In this document: positions 17,958 through 27,548 of the stretch, one piece after another
How the letters are laid out: each line of letters begins with the position of its first letter
How positions within the stretch are numbered: the first letter of the stretch is position 1
Assembly: GCF_024281235.1 (NCBI RefSeq)
Contig: NZ_JAHWXY010000018.1
Coordinates: 1 to 37,414 of the forward strand
Length of the DNA stretch: 37,414 nucleotides
Direction of reading: 5' to 3'
Source: Shinella daejeonensis
GTDB taxonomy: Bacteria > Pseudomonadota > Alphaproteobacteria > Rhizobiales > Rhizobiaceae
The notes under the pieces: model-generated
Database searches by the model: none
Told to the model about the DNA's origin: nothing
What the model saw: only the letters and a program-made list of their open reading frames with translations
Translations under genes and position numbers: made by a program

Positions 17958-18986
17958 ATGCGCGATCGTTTCAAGCGCTCGCTGGAGCGTCTGCTGCCGG
18001 CGATGCCGGATATCGGCGTTCTCTCCCCTTCGCCGGCCGCCGGGCGCCGGCGTGCGGCCGCGTCCCTCCGTCGCAAGCGGACCGCGCCGGGCCGGCTGAC
18101 GGAAATCGCCGAGTTCGGCGCCAATCCGGGCAATCTGCGCATGCTCGTCCATATTCCGGAGGGTTTGCCGGCCGGGCGGCCGCTGGTGCTGGTGCTGCAC
18201 GGGTGCCGGCAGGAGGCCGAGAGCTACGACCGTGCCTCCGGCTGGTCGCGGCTTGCCGACGAGCGCGGCTTCTGCGTGGTTTACGCCGAGCAGAAGCCGG
18301 TGAACAATCCCGCCCGCTGTTTCACCTGGTTCCGCCCGAGCGAGGTCCGGCGCGACCGGGGCGAACTGATGTCGATCCGCCGGATGGTCGCCCATGCCGC
18401 GGGCATGGCGAAAACGGACAGGCGGCGGGTCTTCGTCACCGGGCTTTCGGCCGGCGGCGCGATGGCGGCGGCGCTGCTGGCGGTCTATCCCGGGGATTTC
18501 GCCGGCGGGGCGATCATCGCCGGGCTGCCCTTCGGCGCGGCGCGGGATGTCCCGCGCGCCCTTGCGGCGATGCGCGAGGCGCCGGCAAGAAGCGCCCGCG
18601 AATGGGGCGATCTGGTGCGCGCGGCCTCGCCGCGCATCGTCCGCAAGCCGGTCGTCTCCGTCTGGCACGGCACTGCGGATGAAACGGTCTCGCTTTCGAA
18701 CGGTCATGCGCTCGTCGAGCAATGGCGCGACCGCTACGGCCTGCCGGGGGAAGGCTTCGTGGAAAAGCGTCTCAAGGGCCGGCGCACGCGCATCTGGCCC
18801 GATGGCGAGGGTAGGGCGCTCGTCATCCTCCACGAGATCGACGGCATGGGCCATGGCACCCCGGTGCTGCCCGGCGAGGGCGGCGGTCACGCCGCTTCCG
18901 CCGAGCCCTTCATGCTGGAGGCGGGCTTCTCCTCGACGCTGGAAATCGCGAAGGAATGGGGGCTGACGCGGCGGTGGAAGCGATAA
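17958..18986 (+). CDS. PHB depolymerase family esterase (alpha/beta hydrolase)
   Basis: This is a 342-residue Esterase_phb/LpqC-type hydrolase. The oxyanion segment VLVLHGCRQEAESYD, the nucleophile elbow GLSAGGAM (Ser164), a WHGTADETV aspartate loop and a late histidine (DGMGHGTPV) make up a complete triad. The N-terminus (about 1-45) is very basic (RDRFKRSLERLL and RRKR clusters), with no signal peptide, so it is probably cytosolic, perhaps acting on stored polyhydroxyalkanoate or on small polyesters. The start is uncertain: 17958 has AAAAGGG 8 bases upstream, while 17925 (MMKIRLKR) gives 11 more residues. Confidence 0.85.
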   Translation: MRDRFKRSLERLLPAMPDIGVLSPSPAAGRRRAAASLRRKRTAPGRLTEIAEFGANPGNLRMLVHIPEGLPAGRPLVLVLHGCRQEAESYDRASGWSRLADERGFCVVYAEQKPVNNPARCFTWFRPSEVRRDRGELMSIRRMVAHAAGMAKTDRRRVFVTGLSAGGAMAAALLAVYPGDFAGGAIIAGLPFGAARDVPRALAAMREAPARSAREWGDLVRAASPRIVRKPVVSVWHGTADETVSLSNGHALVEQWRDRYGLPGEGFVEKRLKGRRTRIWPDGEGRALVILHEIDGMGHGTPVLPGEGGGHAASAEPFMLEAGFSSTLEIAKEWGLTRRWKR

Positions 18987-19049
18987 AGGCATGCGGAAAA
19001 ACAAAGGCCTGGATCGTTCCTTGCCGAACGCCCCCGCTCCGTCACCCGC

Positions 19050-19844
19050 TCAGGCGAGCAGCCATGCGTGCTCCCTGGCGTTGTTGAACTTCCAGATCCG
19101 CGTCGGCCCGGCCATGACGTTGAGATAATAGAGATCGTAGCCATGGATGGTGGCGCAGGGGTGATAGCCTTTCGGCACCAGTGTCACGTCCCGGTCCTCC
19201 ACCGCCATCGCCTCGTCCAGCGAGCGGTCGTCGGTATAGACGCGCTGGAAGGCGAAACCCTGCGGCGGGTTGATGCGGTGGTAATAGGTTTCCTCCAGCA
19301 GGCTCTCGTGCGGCAGGTTGTCCTGATCGTGCTTGTGCGAGGGATAGGACGAGGTGTTGCCGCTCGGGGTGATGACTTCGACCACCAGCAGCGAATGGGC
19401 GGAATTGTCGTCCTCCGGCATGATGTTGATCACATGGCGGACGTTGGAGCCCTTGCCGCGGCTGATCTGCGGATGGGTGCCCGGCGGAATGGCCTTGGCC
19501 TTATGGTCGCCGCCGCCCGGTGCGGAACAGACGGCCAGTTCCAGCTCCGTCTCGGCCGTCACCGACCAGTTCGAGCCGGCCGGCACATAGAGCGCATGCG
19601 GCTCGCCCTCGAAGACGCTCATGCGCTCGCCGAGCACGCCGAAATCCCGGCCGCCGGCCACGGCCGCGCCCTTGCCGGTGAGCCAGACGAGGCAGACTTC
19701 CCGGCTGCCCGTTTCCGCCGAGACGATCTCGCCGGGTTTCATCCGGTGCACGTCGAAGCCGACATAGGTCCAGCCGGCATTTTCCGGCGTGACATGGGTC
19801 ACGCGACCGTGATCGCCATCGGGTTTCAACAGCAGTTTCGACAT
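19050..19844 (-). CDS. iolB: 5-deoxy-glucuronate isomerase
   Basis: IolB isomerises 5-deoxy-D-glucuronate to 5-dehydro-2-deoxy-D-gluconate, the fourth step of myo-inositol breakdown. The 264-residue cupin protein shows the conserved metal-site region SSYPSHKHDQDNLP with a nearby glutamate (LEETYYHRINPPQGFAFQRVYTDD) and the PKGYHPCATIHGYDLYYLNVMAGP block. AAAGGAAC precedes the ATG. It is the last gene of the iolC-D-E-B transcript, 42 bases after iolE. It converges on the esterase gene. Confidence 0.95.
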   Translation of the reverse strand: MSKLLLKPDGDHGRVTHVTPENAGWTYVGFDVHRMKPGEIVSAETGSREVCLVWLTGKGAAVAGGRDFGVLGERMSVFEGEPHALYVPAGSNWSVTAETELELAVCSAPGGGDHKAKAIPPGTHPQISRGKGSNVRHVINIMPEDDNSAHSLLVVEVITPSGNTSSYPSHKHDQDNLPHESLLEETYYHRINPPQGFAFQRVYTDDRSLDEAMAVEDRDVTLVPKGYHPCATIHGYDLYYLNVMAGPTRIWKFNNAREHAWLLA

Positions 19845-19886
19845 CAGCCTGTTCCTTTCATCGTCGCAAGACGGCGCCGGATGCGC

Positions 19887-20804
19887 CTATCCCTTGGGAA
19901 AGCCCTGCGTTTCCACGGTATAGCCTGCGGCGGCCATCACGCGCATCAGTTCGGCATGGCCGATCTCGGCCATTTTCCGCGGCGGCGCCTGGCGCGGATC
20001 CTGTTCGGCCTCGACGACGAACCAGCCCTCGTAGCCGTGGTCGGCGAGCCGCTGGACGATCGCGCCGAAATCGAGCGATCCATCGCCGGGCACGGTGAAG
20101 GCGCCGAGCGCCACCGCGTCGAGGAAGGATTGCCGGCTGCGGTCGAGCCCGTCAACCACCGCCTTGCGGATGTCCTTGACGTGGACATGGTTGATGCGGG
20201 CGTGATGGTTGTCGATGGCGCGCAGCACGTCGCCGCCGGCAAAGGCGAGATGCCCGGCGTCGAGCAGCAGCGGAATACCTTCGCCGGAGGCGCGCATGAA
20301 GGCGTCGAGTTCCGGTTCGGTCTCCACGACGGCCGCCATGTGATGGTGGTAGGAGAGCGGCATGCCCTGATCGGCGCACCATTCGCCGAATTCGGTCATG
20401 CGGCGGGCATAGGCCCTCATCTCGTCGTCGGAAAGACGCGGCTTGGTCGCAAGCGGCTTCGAGCGGTCGCCCTGGATGGAGCGGGCGACTTCGCCATAGA
20501 CGATGCAGGGCGCATCGACCGCCTTGAACAGCTCGATCATCGGCGCGATGCGGTCCTTGTTGACCGCGAGTTCCTCGTCCACCAGCGTGCCGGAAAACCA
20601 GCCGCCGCACAGCGTGACGTCGGCGGCGCGCAGGATCGGCAGCATCACCGCCGGATCCTCGGGGAAGCGCCGACCCTTTTCCATGCCGGTGAAGCCGGCG
20701 CTGCGCGATTGCCGCAGGCATTCTTCCAGCGAAACATCGTCGCTGAGTTCAGGGAGGTCGTCGTTCCACCAGGCGATGGGCGACATGCCGAGTTTGGCTT
20801 TCAT
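19887..20804 (-). CDS. iolE: Inosose dehydratase (myo-inosose-2 dehydratase)
   Basis: IolE dehydrates 2-keto-myo-inositol to the diketone cleaved by IolD. This 305-residue xylose-isomerase-like TIM barrel opens with the signature GMSPIAWWNDDLPELSDD. It also shows GFTGMEKG, YHHHMAAVVETEPELDAFM, LLLDAGHLAFAGGD, INHVHVKDIR and GWFVVEAEQDP, which carry the metal ligands. AGGAG lies 7 bases before the ATG. It is separated from iolD by a 157-bp gap that holds a mosaic repeat, so the operon may be attenuated or processed there. Confidence 0.95.
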   Translation of the reverse strand: MKAKLGMSPIAWWNDDLPELSDDVSLEECLRQSRSAGFTGMEKGRRFPEDPAVMLPILRAADVTLCGGWFSGTLVDEELAVNKDRIAPMIELFKAVDAPCIVYGEVARSIQGDRSKPLATKPRLSDDEMRAYARRMTEFGEWCADQGMPLSYHHHMAAVVETEPELDAFMRASGEGIPLLLDAGHLAFAGGDVLRAIDNHHARINHVHVKDIRKAVVDGLDRSRQSFLDAVALGAFTVPGDGSLDFGAIVQRLADHGYEGWFVVEAEQDPRQAPPRKMAEIGHAELMRVMAAAGYTVETQGFPKG

Positions 20805-20816
20805 CGGTTTCTCCTA

Positions 20817-20919
20817 GGAGCATTTCCAGCCGAAGCGAGATCGCTTCGGCGTCGGGGAATGCGGTAAAAACAATATATGAGAGCAATCCCGTTGAGCCGG
20901 ATTTCGCCGGAATTGCTCC
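20817..20919. repeat. Rhizobial intergenic mosaic repeat, copy 2, inside the iol operon
   Basis: The unit is bounded by 11-bp inverted ends with one mismatch (GGAGCATTTCC at 20817-20827 and GGAATTGCTCC at 20909-20919). It has an internal 9-bp hairpin (20830-20838 with 20841-20849) and shares the GAATGCGGTAAAAACAA core with the copy at 16311. It lies between iolD and iolE, directly beside the iolE ribosome-binding site. A folded RNA here could alter the iolD to iolE/iolB ratio. Confidence 0.65.
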
Positions 20920-20961
20920 AGCTGCGGGAAAGCCGGGCGCGGCTTCCCGCAATTGTCTGCT

Positions 20962-22812
<1,851 letters not shown>

Positions 22813-22875
22813 GGGCCTGCCCTTCTTCCTTTCTCGCATTCGTCTTTCCCGTCCGCGCGGGGCCGGGGTTGCGCT

Positions 22876-24828
22876 TTACGCCAGCCCGCGGGTCTTCAGC
22901 CAGGCGTCGGTCAGCGCCTTGAAGCGGCCGGCCATGTCGGCAATCGCCGCCTTGTCGTCCAGCCTGCCGGCCATCCAGTCGCGCGCCGCATCGGCGAAGA
23001 TCGTGCGGCCGACGGCGAAGCCCTTGACGGCCGGCGCCACCTTCGTCGCCTCGAACGCCTCGACGAGGTCGGCGGCCGGCGCGTCGAGGCCGAGCAGCAC
23101 GATGCCCCGGCAATGGGGATCGTTGCGGGCGATCACCGCCTCGACGTTCTTCCAGGCAGCGGCGGAGGCCTGCGGCTCCAGCTTCCACCAGTCGGGCTTG
23201 ATGCCGAGATCGTAGAGTTCCTGCAAGGCGGTGGCGATCGTATCGTCTCCAAGCGGCCCGTTCTTGCCGGCGATGATCTCGATCAGCAATTCCCGGCCGA
23301 TGCGGCGGGCGGCCTCGAAAAGGCTGCGCAGTTTTTCCTGCTGCTCCGTCTTGAGGGCGGCCGGATCGTCGGGATGATAGAAGCACAGGCACTTGATGCA
23401 GTGATCGACCGGCCATTCCACCAGCTGAGAGCCGATGTCCTGGCTGAACTCGAAGCGCAGCGGCTTCGAACCCGGCAGTTCCACCGGCCGGCCGAGCCAT
23501 GAGAAATTCCGGGTGGCGGCATCGAAGAAGGCGTCGCGCCCGAAGCGCTCGTCGATCAGCATGCCGTAGCCCGGCCGGCCATCGGCGACGCGGGCGGCCG
23601 CCTCGACCGTCAGCCGCTTGAAATCCGAAATCCGGCTGTGCGGCACGCCGAGTTCGTCGGCGATGTCGACGAGCTGCATGCGGTGGTCGCAGGCCAGCGC
23701 CATCAGGAGCGGGATGTCGCCGGTCTTGCGGGTCGTCGCCCAATGGAGATGGTTGATCGCCTCGTCCTTGCGCAGCGCCCGGTGCGGGCTGCCGTTTTCG
23801 AGGAAGAACTGCAATTCCTCCCAGGTGGGATATTCCGGCGAGCACAGCAGCCGCGAGACGGCGAAGGCGCCGCAGGCATTGGCCCAGGTGGCCGAGGTGG
23901 CGTGGTCCTCGCCGGTCAGCCAGCCGCGCAGGAAGCCCGACATGAAGGCGTCGCCGGCGCCGAGCACGTTGTAGACCTCGATCGGGAACCCCTGTCCGAC
24001 GATGCCGTCCTCCAGATCGTCGGTGATGGGGCCGTCATAGACGATGCAGCCCATCGCGCCGCGCTTGAGGACGATGGTGGCGGGAGAAATCGCCCGGATG
24101 GCCTTCAGCGAGGAAAGCACGTCGTCGGCGCCCGACGCGATCATGATCTCCTCCTCGGTGCCGACGATCAGGTCGCAGTCCGGCAGCACCGACTTCATGA
24201 TGTCGGACACCCGGTCGGACTTCACGTAGCGCTCGAAGCCTTCCGCGTGGCCGGCAAGCCCCCAGAGATTCGGGCGGTAGTCGATGTCGAAGATCACCTT
24301 GCCGCCGGCTTCCCTGGAAAGGCGGATCGCCTTGCGCTGGGCGGCCAGGGTGTTGGGACGCGAGAAATGGGTGCCCGAAACCAGCACGGCGCGGGAGGAC
24401 TGCACGAAGGCGGGATCGATGTCGCTCTCGTCGAGCGCCATGTCGGCGCAGTCGGTCCGCACGAAGATCATCGGCGAGACGCCTTCCGCCTCGATGGCGA
24501 GCAGGACGAGCGCGGTCAGGCGCTCCCGGTCCGTGCCGATGCCCTCGACATTGACACCCTCGCGGGCGGATTGCTCGCGGATGAAGCGCCCCATCTGCTC
24601 GTCGCCGACGCGGGTGATCAGCGCGGATTTCAAGCCGAGTCGGGCGGTGCCGATGGCGATATTGGCCGGGCAGCCGCCCACGGATTTCGCGAAGGAGGCG
24701 GTATCCTCCAGCCGGGTGCCGAGTTGCTGGCCATAGAGATCGACGGAGGAACGGCCGATGGTGATGACGTCGAGCGTCTTTTCCGAATCCGCATGGCTCC
24801 GGTCCAGGGCAATGTCATTCTGCGGCAT
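22876..24828 (-). CDS. iolC: 5-dehydro-2-deoxygluconokinase fused to a DUF2090 aldolase-like domain
   Basis: IolC phosphorylates 5-dehydro-2-deoxy-gluconate. The 650-residue protein is a fusion. Residues about 18-335 form the PfkB kinase, with SVDLYGQQLG, GGCPANIAIGTARLG, and the ATP/catalytic motif VLGAGDAFMSGFL. Residues about 345-645 are a DUF2090 domain (LLMALACDHRMQLVDIADELG, KLEPQASAAAWKNVEAVI, VGRTIFADAARDWMAG) resembling class I sugar-phosphate aldolases. In related annotations this half is credited with the next step, cleavage of the phosphorylated product, which would replace iolJ. The ATG at 24828 has GGAGGA upstream. It is the first gene of the operon. Confidence 0.93.
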   Translation of the reverse strand: MPQNDIALDRSHADSEKTLDVITIGRSSVDLYGQQLGTRLEDTASFAKSVGGCPANIAIGTARLGLKSALITRVGDEQMGRFIREQSAREGVNVEGIGTDRERLTALVLLAIEAEGVSPMIFVRTDCADMALDESDIDPAFVQSSRAVLVSGTHFSRPNTLAAQRKAIRLSREAGGKVIFDIDYRPNLWGLAGHAEGFERYVKSDRVSDIMKSVLPDCDLIVGTEEEIMIASGADDVLSSLKAIRAISPATIVLKRGAMGCIVYDGPITDDLEDGIVGQGFPIEVYNVLGAGDAFMSGFLRGWLTGEDHATSATWANACGAFAVSRLLCSPEYPTWEELQFFLENGSPHRALRKDEAINHLHWATTRKTGDIPLLMALACDHRMQLVDIADELGVPHSRISDFKRLTVEAAARVADGRPGYGMLIDERFGRDAFFDAATRNFSWLGRPVELPGSKPLRFEFSQDIGSQLVEWPVDHCIKCLCFYHPDDPAALKTEQQEKLRSLFEAARRIGRELLIEIIAGKNGPLGDDTIATALQELYDLGIKPDWWKLEPQASAAAWKNVEAVIARNDPHCRGIVLLGLDAPAADLVEAFEATKVAPAVKGFAVGRTIFADAARDWMAGRLDDKAAIADMAGRFKALTDAWLKTRGLA

Positions 24829-24881
24829 GTCGTCCTCCAATCTCGCCTTCGTGCCGCCGGTGTTCCGGCGTCATGGTAAAA

Positions 24882-24897
24882 TGAAACATCAATTCCA
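24882..24897. promoter_or_regulatory. Candidate IolR operator upstream of iolC
   Basis: The sequence is TGAAACATCAATTCCA (reverse strand TGGAAT-N5-TTTCA). It has the same length and half-sites as the site at 25830-25845 on the other side of iolR. As I recall, rhizobial IolR is associated with a GGAA-N6-TTCC-type palindrome, which this closely resembles. Confidence 0.55.
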
Positions 24898-24911
24898 TTA
24901 TTATGTCAAAT

Positions 24912-24927
24912 CGGAATGTATGTTCTA
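24912..24927. promoter_or_regulatory. Candidate second IolR operator, overlapping the iolR stop codon
   Basis: GGAA-N6-TTCT (24913-24926) has the same half-site geometry as its neighbours. It lies 15 bases from the site at 24882-24897 and overlaps the last codon of iolR. Paired sites would suit a looping or co-operatively binding repressor. Confidence 0.4.
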
Positions 24928-25791
24928 TTTTGTTGCGGCCGTGTTCCGCTGCCGGCCGCGCCGCTTGTCCGCGATGGCGACCGGCAGCGCCATGGCCAGC
25001 GCCATCGATGCGGAGAGCGAGCGGAAGCCGGCATAGTCGGCCTCCGAAACCTCGAACCAGCAGGTGGCGCAGGTGGCGAGCGGCGAGAAGGCCGAATCCG
25101 TGATCGCGACGATCGGCACGCCGCGCCCGGCCAGTTCCTGCGCCTGATGGAGGCTCTCGGCGGCATAGGGGGCGAAACTGGCGGCGATCACCGCGTCGCG
25201 CGGTGTCGCCAGTTGCACGATCTCGGCGTCGATACCGTTCGGCGAGGCGACGATCTGGTGGCGGATGCCGAGCTTGCCGCAGGCATAGGCGATATGGGCC
25301 GTCAGCGGATAGGAGCGCCGCTTGGCGACGAGGAAGATCGTTTCGGCGCGCGCCAGCAGATCGACGGCCCGCGTGAAGGTCTCCCCGTCGATGGCGCTCG
25401 CCAGCCGCGCGACCGACTGGCTTGCCGCCGTCAGGAAGCCGGAGAGCAGTTCCGTGTCGCTATTGGCGGCAGGCCCCGATTCGAGCGACAGCAGGCGCTC
25501 CTCATAGGACAGCGTGCGGTCGCGCAGGCGCGCGCGGAAAACGTTCTGGAGATCGGAAAAACCCTCGTAGCCGAGATGGTGGGCGAGGCGCACCAGCGTC
25601 GAAGGCTGCACATCGGCCGCGGCGGCGATGCTGGCGGCCGTGCCGAAGGCCATCTCGTCCGGATTGTCGAGCGCATAGGCGGCCACCTGGGCCAGCCGTT
25701 TCGGCATCGCGGTCTTGCGTTCGATGATGACGCTGCGCAAACTGTCGAAATCGCGCGGCACACGCGCCTGGGGCGGTTCGTTCCTGCTCAT
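24925..25791 (-). CDS. iolR: MurR/RpiR family transcriptional regulator, probable inositol repressor
   Basis: This 288-residue regulator has an N-terminal RpiR helix-turn-helix (about 20-95, with MPKRLAQVAAYALDNPDEMAFGTAASIAAAADVQPSTLVRLAHHLGYEGF in pieces) and a C-terminal SIS sugar-phosphate-binding domain (about 125-260). The SIS part shows IFLVAKRRSYPLTAHIAYACGKLG and AVIAASFAPYAAESL. The position immediately upstream of iolCDEB matches the iolR of Sinorhizobium, where it represses the inositol genes until a phosphorylated intermediate appears. Matching palindromes lie on both sides of the gene, so it likely regulates iolC, iolY and itself. Confidence 0.88.
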   Translation of the reverse strand: MSRNEPPQARVPRDFDSLRSVIIERKTAMPKRLAQVAAYALDNPDEMAFGTAASIAAAADVQPSTLVRLAHHLGYEGFSDLQNVFRARLRDRTLSYEERLLSLESGPAANSDTELLSGFLTAASQSVARLASAIDGETFTRAVDLLARAETIFLVAKRRSYPLTAHIAYACGKLGIRHQIVASPNGIDAEIVQLATPRDAVIAASFAPYAAESLHQAQELAGRGVPIVAITDSAFSPLATCATCWFEVSEADYAGFRSLSASMALAMALPVAIADKRRGRQRNTAATK

Positions 25792-25829
25792 GGGTATCCG
25801 GGCCTCTGCGCCGAAGCGCTTGGATGGTG

Positions 25830-25845
25830 TGAAATAAATATTCCA
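25830..25845. promoter_or_regulatory. Candidate IolR operator between iolR and iolY
   Basis: TGAAATAAATATTCCA has the same TGAAA-N6-TTCCA half-sites as the iolC-proximal copy. It lies 39 bases from the iolR start in the 154-bp AT-rich divergent promoter region shared with iolY. Confidence 0.55.
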
Positions 25846-25945
25846 TTCACTCTGGAAAAGATAGTTTTCGTTCCATATTTTCCCCGCTAAACATGCAGGA
25901 CGGCGCTACGGCCCCGACACAAACATACCGGATGGAGGACGCGGC

Positions 25946-27067
25946 ATGAAGGCCCTCGGAATCGGATTGATCGGCACGGGATACATGGGCAAGTGCCACG
26001 CGCTTGCCTGGAACAATGTCAGCGCGGTGTTCGGCGATGTGGAGCGCCCCCGGCTGGTGCATCTGGCCGAGGCCGATGCGGAACTGGCGTCGAGCCGCGC
26101 CCGTGAATTCGGCTTCGCCCGGGCGACGGACAACTGGCGCAGGCTGATCGACGACCCGGAGGTCGACGTCGTTTCCGTCACCACGCCCAACCAGTTCCAC
26201 GCGGAGATGGCCATCGCCGCGCTGGAGGCGGGCAAGCATGTCTGGTGCGAGAAGCCGATGGCGCCGGCTTTCGCCGATGCCGAGCGCATGCTGGCGGCAG
26301 CCCGATCCTCCGGGCGGGTCGCCGTTATGGGCTACAACTATATCCAGAACCCGGCCATCCGCCACATCCGCAGCCTGCTGGACGAAGGCGCCATCGGCAC
26401 GGTCAATCATGTGCGGGTCGAGATGGACGAGGATTTCATGGCCGACCCGGACGCGCCGTTCTACTGGAAAAGCGAGGCGGCCTCCGGCTATGGCGCGCTG
26501 GACGACTTCGCGGTGCATCCGCTGTCGCTGCTGTGGTGCCTGTTCGGCCATGTCGAGGCGGTGATCGCCGAACTTGCCCGGCCCTATGCGGACCGTCCGT
26601 TGCAGGACGGCGGCCGGCGCGCCGTCGAGAACCATGATATCGCCAGCGTCCTCATGCGGCTACCGGGCGGCGTCTCGGGCGTGCTGATGGCCAATCGCTC
26701 GGCCTGGGGCCGCAAGGGGCGGATCGCCCTCCAGGTCTATGGCTCGAAGGGCTCGATCCTCTACGATCAGGAGCGGATGAACGAATTCCAGCTTTACACG
26801 ACCGCGGGGCGGGCGAGCGAGCAGGGCTATGCCACCATCCTGACCGCGCCGCATCACAAACCCTACGATCGCTTCATTCCCGCACCCGGCCACGGTCTCG
26901 GGTTCAATGATCTCAAGGTGATCGAATGCCGTGAACTGATCGCCGCGATCGCCGGCATGGCCGCCCATGCGATCGACTTCAATCACGGCCTGCGCATCGA
27001 AAAATCGGTCCACGCGATGGCCCGCTCCTTCCGCGAAGGCCGCTGGATCGACATCGACGCCGGCTGA
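25946..27067 (+). CDS. iolY: Gfo/Idh/MocA family oxidoreductase, probable scyllo-inositol dehydrogenase
   Basis: This is a 373-residue NAD(P)-dependent dehydrogenase. The Rossmann N-domain (about 3-125) has GIGLIGTGYMGKCHALAWNN, VVSVTTPNQFHAEMAIAALEAGKHVWCEKPMA (catalytic Lys in EKP) and MGYNYIQNP. The C-domain has GALDDFAVHPLSLLWCLFGHVEAV with the conserved D-x3-H pair. In Sinorhizobium an equivalent gene beside iolR (iolY) is needed for scyllo-inositol use, as I recall. The divergent layout and flanking operator-like sites support the same role here. A myo-inositol dehydrogenase (idhA/iolG) is a less likely alternative, as this group diverges from IdhA. Confidence 0.8.
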   Translation: MKALGIGLIGTGYMGKCHALAWNNVSAVFGDVERPRLVHLAEADAELASSRAREFGFARATDNWRRLIDDPEVDVVSVTTPNQFHAEMAIAALEAGKHVWCEKPMAPAFADAERMLAAARSSGRVAVMGYNYIQNPAIRHIRSLLDEGAIGTVNHVRVEMDEDFMADPDAPFYWKSEAASGYGALDDFAVHPLSLLWCLFGHVEAVIAELARPYADRPLQDGGRRAVENHDIASVLMRLPGGVSGVLMANRSAWGRKGRIALQVYGSKGSILYDQERMNEFQLYTTAGRASEQGYATILTAPHHKPYDRFIPAPGHGLGFNDLKVIECRELIAAIAGMAAHAIDFNHGLRIEKSVHAMARSFREGRWIDIDAG

Positions 27068-27548
27068 AGTCCATGACCCCGCCGTGACCGGCGCACGGCG
27101 GTGGCCATGCCGGTGCTCCTGCCGCGATCGCGCCGTCCCGAAGTGCCGGGCGGCCGATCATGACGATGCGGTTATGGAGAGCTACATGGTGGCGTGGACG
27201 TCAAACCATTCGTTTTGAGGGCCGACATACGTGTAGTCCTCAGCCCTGACCGATCTGGTAAACAAGGCGCGAAAGGCCTCATAGGCGCGGTTGCGAAGTG
27301 ATTGGAAATCGCCGCTCTCGGGATCCTTGGAGAGAATCGGTGATGCAGACGGTGGCGTGGTTCAGGCAATGATTTGCGAAATTATCCACATCTTGTGAAA
27401 TATGTGGACGACAGAACAGCGAGAGAACGCATTCCCGCGATTTTCCCCCACTTCCCCACCACGTTCTCGCATTCTTCTGCAACGAACCGCATTTATCTGC
27501 AATTTGGTCTCTTGCCAAATCTCCCGAAATCCTTAGAACGCGGGCAAC
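27068..27548. other. Host intergenic region between iolY and tRNA-Ser
   Basis: I see no independent gene. The antisense tail of the recombinase frame crosses 27279-27548, but this is host DNA that the frame happens to enter. The 100 bases before the tRNA are AT-richer and include a TTGCCA box near 27513, a plausible tRNA promoter. Confidence 0.4.

Noticed and set aside
19068-20867. Long plus-strand frame opposite iolB and iolE (599 codons), and similar long frames opposite iolD, iolC and mgtE
   Set aside because: These are antisense shadows rich in Arg, His and Ala with no recognisable domain; the iol and mgtE genes on the other strand are unambiguous.
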